A stretch of 41,362 nt of DNA, taken from assembly GCA_000434195.1 (NCBI GenBank), contig HF994458.1:1-41362 (forward strand), in the 5' to 3' direction. The stretch is from Clostridium sp. CAG:780 (GTDB lineage Bacteria; Bacillota; Clostridia; TANB77; CAG-508). Made by a program: the position numbers and the translations under genes. Below are positions 1 to 8,525 of this stretch, one piece after another. Below the pieces are notes generated by a model. It was not told the origin of the DNA, did not search any database, and saw nothing but the letters and a program-made list of their open reading frames with translations. Numbering within the stretch: position 1 is the stretch's first letter; each line of letters starts with the position of its first letter.

Positions 1-59
1 ACTATGTCTATCTTTGGTTGTAATAGTTTTACCTCTTTTTTGTTTTCTGTTGTTACCAA
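1..59 (-). CDS. Probable Rpn-family PD-(D/E)XK protein, N-terminus only (runs off left edge)
   Basis: Only about 19 codons are inside the window. A TTG start at 59-57 follows a GAGGAGGAG ribosome binding site at 65-73 with about 5 nt spacing; a GTG at 65-63 abuts that site and is less likely. The visible residues contain KLLQPKIDIV, which resembles the N-terminus of Rpn/PF12784-type putative transposases and nucleases, where a (K/M)P(K/T)xDxVF motif opens the protein. A good promoter lies at 173-201. The family assignment rests on one short motif and is tentative; the existence of a gene start here is better supported. Confidence 0.45.
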   Translation of the reverse strand, partial: MVTTENKKEVKLLQPKIDI

Positions 60-172
60 ACGCACTCCTCCTCATATAATTTTATTGTTTTTATTTTTTG
101 GATTTTTCTTTGGATTTAATTTTTTGATTTAATTTTGTTAATCTAGATTTACGTAAATTTGTTAACAATCTA

Positions 173-201
173 ATTATATAGCCTAAATGCTGGCTTGTCT
201 A
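173..201 (-). promoter_or_regulatory. Sigma-A type promoter of the left-edge gene
   Basis: On the minus strand TAGACA (201-196) and TATAAT (178-173) are separated by 17 nt. The 26-nt motif at 202-227 directly abuts the -35 element on its upstream side. Confidence 0.6.
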
Positions 202-227
202 GAAAAATCGTACGTCAAAGTTCGACA
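202..227 (-). promoter_or_regulatory. Recurrent 26-nt upstream motif, copy 1
   Basis: Read on the minus strand the motif is TGTCGAAC followed by the core TTTGACGTACGATTTTTC. It matches copy 3 (32739-32764, plus strand) at 22 of 26 positions and copy 2 (13706-13731, minus strand) at 20 of 26. All three copies point toward a gene start. The TGTCGAA part (227-221) equals the Spo0A-box consensus. No regulator is known from the sequence. Confidence 0.5.
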
Positions 228-303
228 CACTGCTTCGACTTTTGTTGATTTTTAGAGTTTATTGTTACATATTTAACAAATTAATTATATTATGTACTTT
301 GCA

Positions 304-337
304 AAAAAAATGTGTGCCAATTCTAGCACACATTTTT
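304..337 (-). terminator. Rho-independent terminator of the ctsR-clpC operon
   Basis: The stem AAAAAATGTGTGC / GCACACATTTTTT, with an 8-nt loop, lies directly after the clpC stop codon. A T-run follows on both strands, so it can work in both directions. Confidence 0.85.
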
Positions 338-2785
338 TTATTTAATTATAATTTCGTCACCTTTTGCTGTTGCTATTGCTTTCTTTCCTGGTTTTATTAT
401 TCCGTCTAAGATTGCTTCTGCAATTTTATCTTCTAACATATTTTGTATAGATCTTCTTAATGGTCTTGCGCCATAGTTGTTGTCTACACCTTTCTTAGCA
501 ATTAACTCTTTTGCTGAGTCATCAATTTCTACTTTATAGTTTTGAAGTTCTAATCTCTTTTGAACTTGTTTTAACAGTATCTCCATTATTTTGTTTATGT
601 CTTCGTTGTTTAGTTTATGGAATACAATGATGTCATCAATACGGTTTATGAATTCTGGTCTAAATTGTTTCTTTAATTCTGCTAAAACTTCCTTTTTAAT
701 ATTCTCATATTCTTGTTTCTCATTTTCTGCACTCTTGTCATTAGCAAATCCTAATTTGTTCTTGTCTGTTATTAGTTTTGCTCCAACGTTTGATGTCATT
801 ATTATAATTGTGTTTTTAAAGTTTACAGTTCTTCCTTGTGAGTCTGTTAGTCTTCCATCTTCTAGTATTTGTAATAACATATTCATTACATCAGGATGAG
901 CTTTTTCCATTTCATCAAATAGTATTACCGAATATGGTTTTCTTCTTACTTTTTCTGTAAGTTGACCACCTTCATCATATCCAACATATCCTGGAGGCGA
1001 ACCTATTAATTTTGCAACAGAATGTGATTCCATAAATTCTGACATATCAATTCTTATCATTGCATCTTCATTTCCAAACATTGCTTCTGCTAATGCTTTT
1101 GCAAGTTCTGTTTTACCAACACCAGTTGGTCCTAAGAATAAGAATGAACCTGTTGGTCTGTTTGGATCTGTTAGTCCCACTCTCCCTCTTCTTATAGCTT
1201 TTGCTACTGCAGACACAGCTTCGTTTTGACCTATTACTCTCTTATGAAGATTCTCTTCTAAGTGTCTTAATTTATCACTTTCTGTTTCTGTAATCTTGTA
1301 TGCAGGAATCCCTGTCCATCTTGCAATAACTTCTGCTATGTTTTCTTTATTTAGTGTAATTACGTTTTTAGTATTGCCATCTTTCCATTTTGCCTGTTCT
1401 TCTTCCAATTTTTCTTTTTTAGTTCTTTGTTTATCTCTTAATTTAGCTGCTTTTTCAAAGTTTTGTGTTGCTATTGCTTCTTCTTTTTCTTTGTTGACTT
1501 TTTCTATTTCTTCTTCTAATTTTCTTATTGAGTCTGGTTTTGTATATGATTGCATTTTTACCTTTGAAGCCGCTTCATCAATTAAATCTATCGCTTTATC
1601 TGGTAAATATCTATCATTTACATATCTTATTGATAAGTCAACTGCTGCTTTTATGGCATCATCTGTTATTTTTACATTATGGTGAGCCTCATATTTATCT
1701 CTTAATCCTTCTAGTATTTTTATTGCATCTTCCTCAGATGGTTCTTCTACTGTTACAGGACTAAATCTTCTTTCTAGTGCTGCATCTTTTTCTATATATT
1801 TTCTGTATTCGTTTGTTGTTGTTGCTCCTATTACTTGAATTTCACCTCTTGCCAAAAGTGGTTTTAAAATATTTGCTGCATCAACTGCGCCCTCTGCAGA
1901 ACCAGCTCCAACTATTGTATGGATTTCATCTATGAATAAGATTACATCTCCTGCTTTTCTTACTTCATCTAGTGATTTTTTGATTCTTTCTTCAAAGTCT
2001 CCTCTATACTTTGCACCAGCTACCATACTTGATATGTCAACACTTACTACTCTTTTATTCTTTAATGTCTCTGGTACATCTCCTGCAACTATTTTCTCAG
2101 CTAATCCTTCTGCGATAGCAGTTTTTCCAACTCCTGGTTCACCAATTAAACAAGGATTATTCTTTGTTCTTCTTGATAATATTTGGATTACTCTATCTAT
2201 TTCTGTACTTCTTCCTATTACTGGATCTAGCTTTCCTTCTGTTGCTCTTTTTGTTAAATCACTTCCATATTGATTTAATGTTGGTGTAGAATTGAAGCTT
2301 CCTCTATTTGATCCTCTTTTTGCTCCTTGTTCTTTGCTATCAGTTTCATTTATTGTTTTGACAATTTCGTTGTATAATTTTTGAGGATTTACATTTAAAT
2401 CCATCATTATTCTTACAGCTACACTGTCGCCCTCTCTCATTATACCAACTAATAAATGTTCTGTTCCTATATATTGACTATTCAATCTTCTTGCTTCCAT
2501 AAATGCGTTTTCTATTACTCTCTTTGTTCTTGGAGTAAATCCTATTGCATCTATATCTGTAATAGAAGCTTCTTCATTTATTCCTATAAGGTCCTCAATT
2601 TCTTTAAGCACTTCCGCACTAGTAATCCCTTGGTTTGCTAGTACTTTGCTTGCGACACCATTTGCTTCTTCTACTAAGCCGTATAAAAGATGTTCTGTGC
2701 CTATATAATTGTGTCCTAATTTTGCTGCAATTTCATTTGCTATTTCTAATGCAATTTCTGCACTGTTTGTAAATTTGTATTTCAT
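338..2785 (-). CDS. clpC: ATP-dependent Clp protease ATP-binding subunit ClpC
   Basis: This is a class I Hsp100/AAA+ unfoldase that feeds substrates, including McsB-arginylated proteins, to ClpP. The 815-residue length is typical of ClpC. Two Clp_N repeats occupy about residues 1-145. The first AAA+ module has Walker A GEPGVGKT near residue 215 and Walker B LFIDEIH. A central UVR-type coiled coil follows (NFEKAAKLRD), then a second AAA+ module with GPTGVGKT and LFDEMEK. The loop KNKLGFAND supplies the (L/I)GF tripeptide that docks on ClpP. It is the last gene of the operon ctsR-mcsA-mcsB-clpC and is expected to be repressed by CtsR. No clpP lies in the window. Confidence 0.97.
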   Translation of the reverse strand: MKYKFTNSAEIALEIANEIAAKLGHNYIGTEHLLYGLVEEANGVASKVLANQGITSAEVLKEIEDLIGINEEASITDIDAIGFTPRTKRVIENAFMEARRLNSQYIGTEHLLVGIMREGDSVAVRIMMDLNVNPQKLYNEIVKTINETDSKEQGAKRGSNRGSFNSTPTLNQYGSDLTKRATEGKLDPVIGRSTEIDRVIQILSRRTKNNPCLIGEPGVGKTAIAEGLAEKIVAGDVPETLKNKRVVSVDISSMVAGAKYRGDFEERIKKSLDEVRKAGDVILFIDEIHTIVGAGSAEGAVDAANILKPLLARGEIQVIGATTTNEYRKYIEKDAALERRFSPVTVEEPSEEDAIKILEGLRDKYEAHHNVKITDDAIKAAVDLSIRYVNDRYLPDKAIDLIDEAASKVKMQSYTKPDSIRKLEEEIEKVNKEKEEAIATQNFEKAAKLRDKQRTKKEKLEEEQAKWKDGNTKNVITLNKENIAEVIARWTGIPAYKITETESDKLRHLEENLHKRVIGQNEAVSAVAKAIRRGRVGLTDPNRPTGSFLFLGPTGVGKTELAKALAEAMFGNEDAMIRIDMSEFMESHSVAKLIGSPPGYVGYDEGGQLTEKVRRKPYSVILFDEMEKAHPDVMNMLLQILEDGRLTDSQGRTVNFKNTIIIMTSNVGAKLITDKNKLGFANDKSAENEKQEYENIKKEVLAELKKQFRPEFINRIDDIIVFHKLNNEDINKIMEILLKQVQKRLELQNYKVEIDDSAKELIAKKGVDNNYGARPLRRSIQNMLEDKIAEAILDGIIKPGKKAIATAKGDEIIIK

Positions 2786-2821
2786 AATAATTCACTTCCT
2801 TCTTTGTATATTTTGACAAAT

Positions 2822-3835
2822 TTACTCGTTTATAATCTGTCTAATTACCTCTGTTCTCTTTGCATCTCTTTCTTTTTTAGACATTTCTTTTCCTAGATAT
2901 TTCTGTAGATTATATGGTTTTGTGTATAAATATAGTTTTTTAATTTTAAAATCATTTAGCTCTGCAATTACTCCCATATCTGTTCCTAGTTTCACATCTG
3001 ATAGTAGGTTTAAACATTCATTGCTGCTCAATAATCTTGCATTTGATAGTACACCAAATGCTCTATAAACTTTATCAGCAAATCCAATTTCGTTTTTACC
3101 TAGATATTTTCTAGCAATTCTTTCTTGCTCTATGATTTTTTCTACTATTGTTTTCATATTTTTTACTATTTCTTGCTCTGTTACTCCTAGAGTTTGGTTG
3201 TTAAATATTTGATACATATCTCCTACATTTTGATTTTCATCTCCATATATTCCTGTTATGCTCATTGCAAAACTATTTACTGCGTGAAATACCTTGTTTA
3301 AGTTTCCTGTCTTTGCTAAGCCTGGAAGATGCATTGTTACTGATACTCTTGCTCCTGTTCCAACATTCATTGGACAAGCTGTTAAGTATCCATATTTTTC
3401 ACTATATGCATATGGTAATAACTTTTCCATTTTTTGATCTAATTCAACTGCCAAATTCATAAGCTCTTCTAAAGCTATTCCCTCTCCAAAAACTTGAAGT
3501 AATAAATGGTCTTCGCTATTTATCATTATGCAGATGTTTTCTTCTTTGTTTATCGCGATTGCTGTGTTCTCACCTTTTTCTATAAAATCTGGTGTGATTA
3601 ATTTTTTCTCTACTAATGATATTTTAGTTATTTCATCCATATCTTTTAGTTTTAATAATTGAAGTCCATAGCCTAATGAAGGGATGATTTCTTCAACCTT
3701 GTCTAAGATTTGCTTTTTTTCGTCTTCACTGCATTTGTTTTCAAATTTAAATCCTTTTAAATTTCTTGCTAGTCTAACTCTTGTACTAACAACCACATCT
3801 GAATCTTTTCCATTTTGTAAATACCAGTTTGACAT
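2822..3835 (-). CDS. mcsB: Protein-arginine kinase McsB
   Basis: McsB phosphorylates arginine side chains, which marks proteins for ClpCP and inactivates CtsR under heat stress. The 337-residue protein begins with the phosphagen-kinase segment STRVRLARNLKGFKF, which includes nucleotide-binding arginines, and has the MNVGTGARVSVTMHLPGL region of the family. Near the C-terminus RDAKRT occupies the position of the phosphoarginine-sensing RDxxRA motif and differs in its last residue. The gene starts 4 nt after the mcsA stop, so translation is probably coupled. McsA, encoded just upstream, is its activator. Confidence 0.95.
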   Translation of the reverse strand: MSNWYLQNGKDSDVVVSTRVRLARNLKGFKFENKCSEDEKKQILDKVEEIIPSLGYGLQLLKLKDMDEITKISLVEKKLITPDFIEKGENTAIAINKEENICIMINSEDHLLLQVFGEGIALEELMNLAVELDQKMEKLLPYAYSEKYGYLTACPMNVGTGARVSVTMHLPGLAKTGNLNKVFHAVNSFAMSITGIYGDENQNVGDMYQIFNNQTLGVTEQEIVKNMKTIVEKIIEQERIARKYLGKNEIGFADKVYRAFGVLSNARLLSSNECLNLLSDVKLGTDMGVIAELNDFKIKKLYLYTKPYNLQKYLGKEMSKKERDAKRTEVIRQIINE

Positions 3836-3839
3836 ATTA

Positions 3840-4373
3840 TTACTTCCTTTCTTTTAGTTTTTTGATCTCATCTCTTAATTTCGCTGCATCTTCATATCTC
3901 TCTTCTTTTATTGCTTGATTTAATTCTTGTGTTAATTTTTCTGTTTCGCTCATTTTCTTCTCTGGCTTTTTATTTTCACCTATGTTAGAAAGTTTCTCAT
4001 CTATATTTAGAGGTTTTCTTCCTATATGTTTTGTTCCTCCTTGTATATTTCTTAATACACTTTCTAGTCTATCCCCAAACATATCATAATCAGAAGGACA
4101 TCCTAAAAGTCCAGTTTTTATAAAATCATCATATAATTCTCCACAGTTATTGCACTGACTGTGTTTTTCTCTTACGAAACTTGGTAAAAGTTGCTCATCT
4201 GTGAAGAAATCATCTAAGAAATTAGAAAAATGTATTGGCATATTAATTTTGAAATTATCAATTCCTAATTTAGATGCACAGTCCTCGCATAGCACCATTT
4301 CCTTTTTTACTCCATTAACGATTTGTGTATATTTTACATTTGCTTCATTCTTTCCACAATTTTGACATAACAT
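3840..4373 (-). CDS. mcsA: McsA, zinc-binding activator of McsB
   Basis: The 177-residue protein has two pairs of CxxC zinc ligands (CQNC with CEDC, and CNNC with a degenerate partner near LLGCPSDYD). A C-terminal UVR motif, ERYEDAAKLRDEIKKL, mirrors the UVR segment of ClpC. McsA activates McsB kinase and takes part in stress control of CtsR. The gene follows ctsR after about 20 nt with a good AGGAGG site and precedes mcsB by 4 nt. The N-terminal MLCQNCGKNEANV resembles the start of the ClpE-like ATPase at 20.6-23.0 kb, so this organism uses the same zinc module in two proteins. Confidence 0.94.
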   Translation of the reverse strand: MLCQNCGKNEANVKYTQIVNGVKKEMVLCEDCASKLGIDNFKINMPIHFSNFLDDFFTDEQLLPSFVREKHSQCNNCGELYDDFIKTGLLGCPSDYDMFGDRLESVLRNIQGGTKHIGRKPLNIDEKLSNIGENKKPEKKMSETEKLTQELNQAIKEERYEDAAKLRDEIKKLKERK

Positions 4374-4394
4374 AATAATTACCTCCTTTTATGT

Positions 4395-4844
4395 TTAGTC
4401 TTCAACTAAATTTACTAACATATTTTTAAATATGTTTGCTCTTAGTCGATCTCTATCTTTTGGGTCAATGTTTAAAACATTGTCACTCGTTGCGACCTTT
4501 AAAAGTTTTGCCTCATTTTGTGTTATCATTTTATATGATAGAAAATTGCTAATAAAAATGCTTACTTCTTGTGCTGTTATAGAATTTCCCATACTTGATA
4601 TTATATGCATAAAATAATTGCTTTTTGTGATGTTTACTTTTGTAATTGTAATATGTCCTCCACCACCACGTTTGCTTTCTACATAGTACCCTTGTGTTGG
4701 TTTAAACCTTGTTGATATTACATAGTTTATTTGTGATGGTACACAATTAAATTTTTCTGCTAAGTCATTTCTTTGTATTTCTATTTTATTCTCTTCTTCA
4801 AAAAGTTCTTTTATAAATTCTTCTATCATATCTGACATTCTCAT
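4395..4844 (-). CDS. ctsR: Transcriptional repressor CtsR
   Basis: CtsR is the dimeric winged-helix repressor of class III heat-shock genes. The 149 residues include the DNA-binding segment NCVPSQINYVISTRF and the glycine-rich wing RGGGGHI, whose arginine enters the minor groove and acts as the thermosensor. It is the first gene of its operon. The operator at 4864-4887 lies between its promoter and its start codon, so it should repress itself. The length and motifs are normal for the family. Confidence 0.96.
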   Translation of the reverse strand: MRMSDMIEEFIKELFEEENKIEIQRNDLAEKFNCVPSQINYVISTRFKPTQGYYVESKRGGGGHITITKVNITKSNYFMHIISSMGNSITAQEVSIFISNFLSYKMITQNEAKLLKVATSDNVLNIDPKDRDRLRANIFKNMLVNLVED

Positions 4845-4863
4845 TTCAGTCGCCTCTTTTCTT

Positions 4864-4887
4864 TTTGACTTTGACTTTCTTTGACCT
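4864..4887 (-). promoter_or_regulatory. CtsR operator
   Basis: On the minus strand the sequence reads AGGTCAAA, GAA, AGTCAAA (4887-4870). This matches the CtsR heptad pair (A/G)GTCAAA-NAN-(A/G)GTCAAA. A third overlapping heptad, AGTCAAA, ends at 4864. The operator starts 8 nt downstream of the -10 element and covers the expected transcription start. Confidence 0.88.
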
Positions 4888-4895
4888 ATATAAAT

Positions 4896-4923
4896 ATTAT
4901 AGCACGTTTTTTTATGTTGTCAA
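4896..4923 (-). promoter_or_regulatory. Sigma-A promoter of the ctsR operon
   Basis: Consensus TTGACA (4923-4918) and TATAAT (4901-4896) are separated by 16 nt, immediately upstream of the CtsR operator. Confidence 0.88.
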
Positions 4924-4964
4924 TATCTTTTTTTAAAAATTTTGAAATTTTTTCATAGGTCAAT

Positions 4965-5004
4965 TAAAAATTTCACCCAAGAGGTAAGCGTTCCTCTTGG
5001 GCGA
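4965..5004 (-). terminator. Terminator after hslO
   Basis: The nine-pair stem CCCAAGAGG / CCTCTTGGG with an 8-nt loop is followed on the minus strand by TGAAATTTTTAATTG. It separates hslO from the ctsR promoter. Confidence 0.75.
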
Positions 5005-5011
5005 ATTCATT

Positions 5012-5890
5012 TTAGTCTTTTTTTATTAGTTCTTTTAAATCTTCTCTTGTAAAAGTATATTTCTTATTGCAGAAATTGCATACAATTTCTATCTTTTCTT
5101 CTTCATTTATTATTTTTTCTAACTCCTCTTTGCCTATTGCTATAAGACCTTTCTCACATTTTTCTTTTGAGCAATTACACTGATATTCTGGATTAGTTTC
5201 TGACAATATTTGTAGATTTTCATCTCCTGTTACAGTTTTTGCTATTTCTTCTAATGTTTTGTTTTCGTCTAGCATTTTGCTTATTGGTTCTATATTTTTT
5301 ACCTGTTCTTCAATTTTTGTGATTATTTCATCTGTTGCATCTGGCATTAAAGAAAGTTTATATCCTCCCGCTTCTTTTACTCCATTTTTATCAACTAATA
5401 CACCTAGTGCAATAACACTTGGAGTTTGCTCTGATGTTGCAAAGTAGTTAGTAAAGTCTTCTGCAATCTCTCCACTAACAATTGGTGTCATTCCTACATA
5501 TGGTTTGCCAATTCCTAAATCTTTAATTATGTACAACATTCCATATTTTCCAACAGCTTTTCCTACATTTAACTTTCCGTTTTCTTCGTTTAATGGTAAA
5601 TCTAATTTTGAGTTTTCCACATATCCTTTTACATTACCATTACATTCTCCAACTGCTGTTACCATTCCTATTGGTCCATCACCTTTTATTTGGTTTGTTA
5701 TAGATCCTTTTTCTTCTTTAGTTTCGTATCCCATTATACTTGTTATTGTAAGTAGTCTTCCTAGAGTAGCAGTTGCTGTTGGGCTTAAATCATGTAATTT
5801 TCTTGCTTCTTCTACTAAATTTGTTGATGAAATACATTTTATACTTACTTTTCCATCATATGCTAAACAATCTATTATTCTGTCTTTCAT
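5012..5890 (-). CDS. hslO: Redox-regulated chaperone Hsp33
   Basis: Hsp33 is a holdase that becomes active when oxidative stress releases zinc from four C-terminal cysteines. The 292-residue protein shows these ligands as CNCSKEKC (about residues 240-247) and CNFC near the C-terminus, a normal CxC...CxxC arrangement. The N-terminal domain has the family segments KGDGPIG and GKAVGKYG. The start at 5890 is one nucleotide after the stop of the upstream methyltransferase gene, with an AGGAGC site inside that gene, so the two are coupled. Confidence 0.95.
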   Translation of the reverse strand: MKDRIIDCLAYDGKVSIKCISSTNLVEEARKLHDLSPTATATLGRLLTITSIMGYETKEEKGSITNQIKGDGPIGMVTAVGECNGNVKGYVENSKLDLPLNEENGKLNVGKAVGKYGMLYIIKDLGIGKPYVGMTPIVSGEIAEDFTNYFATSEQTPSVIALGVLVDKNGVKEAGGYKLSLMPDATDEIITKIEEQVKNIEPISKMLDENKTLEEIAKTVTGDENLQILSETNPEYQCNCSKEKCEKGLIAIGKEELEKIINEEEKIEIVCNFCNKKYTFTREDLKELIKKD

Positions 5891-5891
5891 T

Positions 5892-6839
5892 TTATTGCTC
5901 CTTTTTTATAAATTTTGCTACAAAAAATCCTTCCATTTCTTTTGATGGTAGTATTCTTTTTGCTTTGCTAATTTCTTTGTTTGAATCTGTATTAAATGCT
6001 GGTATCATCTGTTTTACTTCTAATTTTACTTCTTCTTGTTTTATTTCAAAATTATCTAATGCCCATTCTATTATATTTTCATTTTCTTGTCTATTTAAAG
6101 TACAAGTTGAATATACTAATGTTCCTCCTGGCTTTAGTGCTTCATATGCACTTTTAAATAATTTTTTCTGTATTTTCACTAGTTCATTTACTGTTTTTTC
6201 TGACCATTGTTTATAACTTTGAACATTATAAATTGTAAATCTTCCTTCTCCACTACAAGGTGCATCTAGCAATACTTTATCAAATTGTTCTTTGTAGTTT
6301 TCCCCTATCTTCTCACCTCTGCCATTTACAATTTCTACAATATTTGCTCCTTGCATTTCTACATTATATTTTAATCTTTCACATCTTAGCTTGTCTAATT
6401 CATTTGCTAAGATGTATCCTTTACCATTCATAAGTGCTGCCATTTCTGTTGTTTTTCCTCCAGGAGCCGCAGTTAAATCTAATACTTTTTCACCTGTTTT
6501 TGGTGAGAGTACTAATGGTGGAATCATACTGGGAAGACTTTGCAAATATATTTTTCCTTCTTTGTAGATATCTAGCTTTTGCAAATCTTTTTCGTTTGCA
6601 TTTTTTATTATTAGTGCATCGTTATACCATAGCACTCTTTCGAATTTTATATTGATTTCTTTAAAATATCTCATTAAATCCTGTATGTTGTATTTTAAGG
6701 TATTTACTCTTAGTGTTGTAAATCTTTTTTCTGCTATTCCTCTAAAGACATTATCTACAATTCCCGGTGAAAACATTTCATATAATTCTTCTACAAATTT
6801 TTGTGGTAGTCGATTTTTTATTTCTGTTATTGATGCCAT
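5892..6839 (-). CDS. RsmB/NOP2-family RNA 5-methylcytosine methyltransferase
   Basis: This is an S-adenosylmethionine-dependent RNA m5C methyltransferase. The SAM-binding motif I is LDLTAAPGGKT (about residues 120-130). The motif IV cysteine is in DAPCSGEG and the catalytic motif VI cysteine in YSTCTL. At 315 residues it is a short form with no N-terminal NusB domain and no long C-terminal RNA-binding extension, so it is closer to the RsmF/YebU core than to RsmB. The actual target (16S rRNA or tRNA) cannot be read from the sequence. It heads a two-gene unit with hslO; a TATAAT at about 6860 is a plausible -10 element. Confidence 0.88.
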   Translation of the reverse strand: MASITEIKNRLPQKFVEELYEMFSPGIVDNVFRGIAEKRFTTLRVNTLKYNIQDLMRYFKEINIKFERVLWYNDALIIKNANEKDLQKLDIYKEGKIYLQSLPSMIPPLVLSPKTGEKVLDLTAAPGGKTTEMAALMNGKGYILANELDKLRCERLKYNVEMQGANIVEIVNGRGEKIGENYKEQFDKVLLDAPCSGEGRFTIYNVQSYKQWSEKTVNELVKIQKKLFKSAYEALKPGGTLVYSTCTLNRQENENIIEWALDNFEIKQEEVKLEVKQMIPAFNTDSNKEISKAKRILPSKEMEGFFVAKFIKKEQ

Positions 6840-6914
6840 TCAATTTTCCTTTCTTTTTATAGGATATATTATAACATATAATTCTCTACATTTAAAGCTT
6901 CTCTAGTGCAAACG

Positions 6915-7055
6915 TTATTTTTTGTTTTTATTTTCTGTCATTTTTTGTAATTCTTCTGCTCTTTTTCTTTGTTCGTCCATTCCTAACCAGCAAAAGTATG
7001 ATGTTACAAATTCTCCATAGTTGCTTGTTTTACCTTTTAATTCTTTTTCATCCAT
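6915..7055 (-). CDS. Small conserved-looking hypothetical protein (46 aa)
   Basis: This short ORF opens with ATG at 7055 and is preceded by a strong GGAGGTG site with about 8 nt spacing. The protein begins MDEKELKGKTSNYGEF, has a central aromatic patch FVTSYFCWLGMDEQR, and ends in a lysine-rich charged tail. No membrane segment is evident. It lies between the methyltransferase/hslO unit and the HAD phosphatase, all on the minus strand. I do not recognise the family. The ribosome binding site and the non-random composition make it a likely real gene. Confidence 0.6.
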   Translation of the reverse strand: MDEKELKGKTSNYGEFVTSYFCWLGMDEQRKRAEELQKMTENKNKK

Positions 7056-7118
7056 AAAAAATACACCTCCAAAATAATTTTTATTATTTATTGTGTGTAT
7101 TTTATTTATTTTTATTAT

Positions 7119-7994
7119 TTAATTTAAAATGTATTTTTCTATTGCTTCTGCAACTCCATCTTCATTGTTGTTTGCCACTATTACATCTGCTAATTCCTTT
7201 ATATATGGTGCTCCATTATCCATTATTATTCCCAGACCAGCATTTTGCACCATTTCTTTGTCATTAATGTTGTCGCCTATTGCTATTATTTCTTCTGGTT
7301 TTATTTGTAATATTCTCGCAAGTTCCTCTAACGCACTCCATTTGTTTACATTTTGACTAGTAATTTCTGTATAATGATATTCTATTTTTACTTCTTCTGT
7401 CCCTGAAGTTATATATTTTCTAGCCATATGTTGAATATCTAATACCTCTATATTTTTTATTTCTCTTAGCTTTTTTATTATTCCGCCAAATATTATTTTG
7501 TTTTCGTCACATATTGTAATTTTTAATATTCCAATATTCGGATTGTCTTGTACATATTTATATATGTCGTCTATTATTTTTATATTTGTTTTTCTATCAT
7601 CAGGTGTCTTTTTGTTTTCGTTGTTAAAGAACAAAATGTTATAGTTCAGTGCTTTTGAAATTATTAAATTTTCAGTATACAAACTATAAAATATACTGTT
7701 TTCTTCACATATCTTTATTATTTGTAATACTTTGTTTCTTTCTATAAACTTATTATATAATATTTGTTCTTTTTGGATATCATATAAAGCAGAACCATTG
7801 CCACATATCATATAATGATTTGCTCCTATTTCATTTGCAAAACTTCTTGCTGATGATAAAGGTCTTCCTGATGCAATTACTATTTGAGTTCCTTTTTCAA
7901 TCGCTTTTTTTATTGTTTCTTTATTTTTTTGTGAAACGCTACCATACGAATTAAGTAATGTTCCATCTAAATCTATTGCTACTAATTTATACAT
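7119..7994 (-). CDS. Cof-type HAD-superfamily phosphatase
   Basis: This is a haloacid dehalogenase-family hydrolase of the Cof/YidA (type IIB cap) group that dephosphorylates sugar phosphates or small phosphorylated metabolites. Motif I is DLDGTLL with the nucleophilic aspartate, motif II is ASGRP, and motif IV is IGDNINDKEM. The start is placed at 7994 (MYKLVAIDLDG) because AAGGGAAAAG lies just before it, while the longer ATG at 8012 has no ribosome binding site. The substrate is unknown. It is convergent with nothing and divergent from the spore-protein gene to its right. Confidence 0.9.
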   Translation of the reverse strand: MYKLVAIDLDGTLLNSYGSVSQKNKETIKKAIEKGTQIVIASGRPLSSARSFANEIGANHYMICGNGSALYDIQKEQILYNKFIERNKVLQIIKICEENSIFYSLYTENLIISKALNYNILFFNNENKKTPDDRKTNIKIIDDIYKYVQDNPNIGILKITICDENKIIFGGIIKKLREIKNIEVLDIQHMARKYITSGTEEVKIEYHYTEITSQNVNKWSALEELARILQIKPEEIIAIGDNINDKEMVQNAGLGIIMDNGAPYIKELADVIVANNNEDGVAEAIEKYILN

Positions 7995-8114
7995 ATCTTT
8001 TCCCTTCTTCATTTTTTTATTATATCATATTATTTGCATTTTTGCACAGTATATTTAAAAATTTATTTTCATAAAATTACCAGTTTATTTTTAGCTTTTC
8101 CGCGCATTATATAT

Positions 8115-8141
8115 ATTGAAAAAACAAAATGTTTTTTCAAT
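8115..8141 (+). promoter_or_regulatory. Perfect hairpin in the spore-protein leader
   Basis: The 12-bp perfect stem ATTGAAAAAACA / TGTTTTTTCAAT closes on a three-base AAA loop, 15 nt before the AGGAGGTG of the spore-protein gene. No T-run follows, so it is more likely an mRNA-stabilising or processing structure than a terminator. Confidence 0.5.
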
Positions 8142-8169
8142 TATATTCACATTCTAGGAGGTGAAAATT

Positions 8170-8376
8170 ATGGCACATTCATCAAGCAACAGCAATTACA
8201 AAGTAGTTCCAGAAGCTGCTGACGCATTAAACAAATTCAAATATGAAGTAGCTAGCGAAGTTGGTGTTAATCTTAAAGATGGATACAACGGAGACATTTC
8301 TGCAAGAGATGCTGGTAGAATAGGTGGTAACATGGTTAAGAAGTTAATACAACAAGCTGAAAGCCAAATGAAATAG
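8170..8376 (+). CDS. Small acid-soluble spore protein, alpha/beta type
   Basis: These proteins coat and protect forespore DNA and are degraded by the Gpr protease at germination. The 68-residue protein has the Gpr-cleavage segment KYEVASEVGV and the C-terminal DNA-binding segment ARDAGRIGGNMVKKLI. The ATG at 8170 is chosen over the upstream GTG at 8161 because AGGAGGTG at 8156-8163 overlaps that GTG. It stands alone on the plus strand among minus-strand genes. A forespore sigma-G-like element (GTATA at 8049, CATAAAA at 8070) is present but is a weak match. Confidence 0.95.
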   Translation: MAHSSSNSNYKVVPEAADALNKFKYEVASEVGVNLKDGYNGDISARDAGRIGGNMVKKLIQQAESQMK

Positions 8377-8492
8377 TTTTAGTTTTATAGTTTTATAATA
8401 CTACTATTATTAGACAGGATTTTAAGTTTTGAAATATGATTTAATTTAAGTAATTATTTTTGTTCTTTATCTCATTATTTAAATTAAATACA

Positions 8493-8524
8493 TAGGGCAG
8501 GATTTATTATCCTGCCTCTTTTGT
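8493..8524 (+). terminator. Terminator of the spore-protein gene
   Basis: GGCAGGAT / ATCCTGCC form an 8-bp stem around a short TTATT loop, followed by TCTTTTGTTTT on the plus strand. Confidence 0.8.
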
Positions 8525-8525
8525 T

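Noticed and set aside
4870..4887. Possibility that the AGGTCAAA repeats are a simple low-complexity tract
   Set aside because: The heptad spacing and the position between the -10 element and the ctsR start match the CtsR operator precisely.
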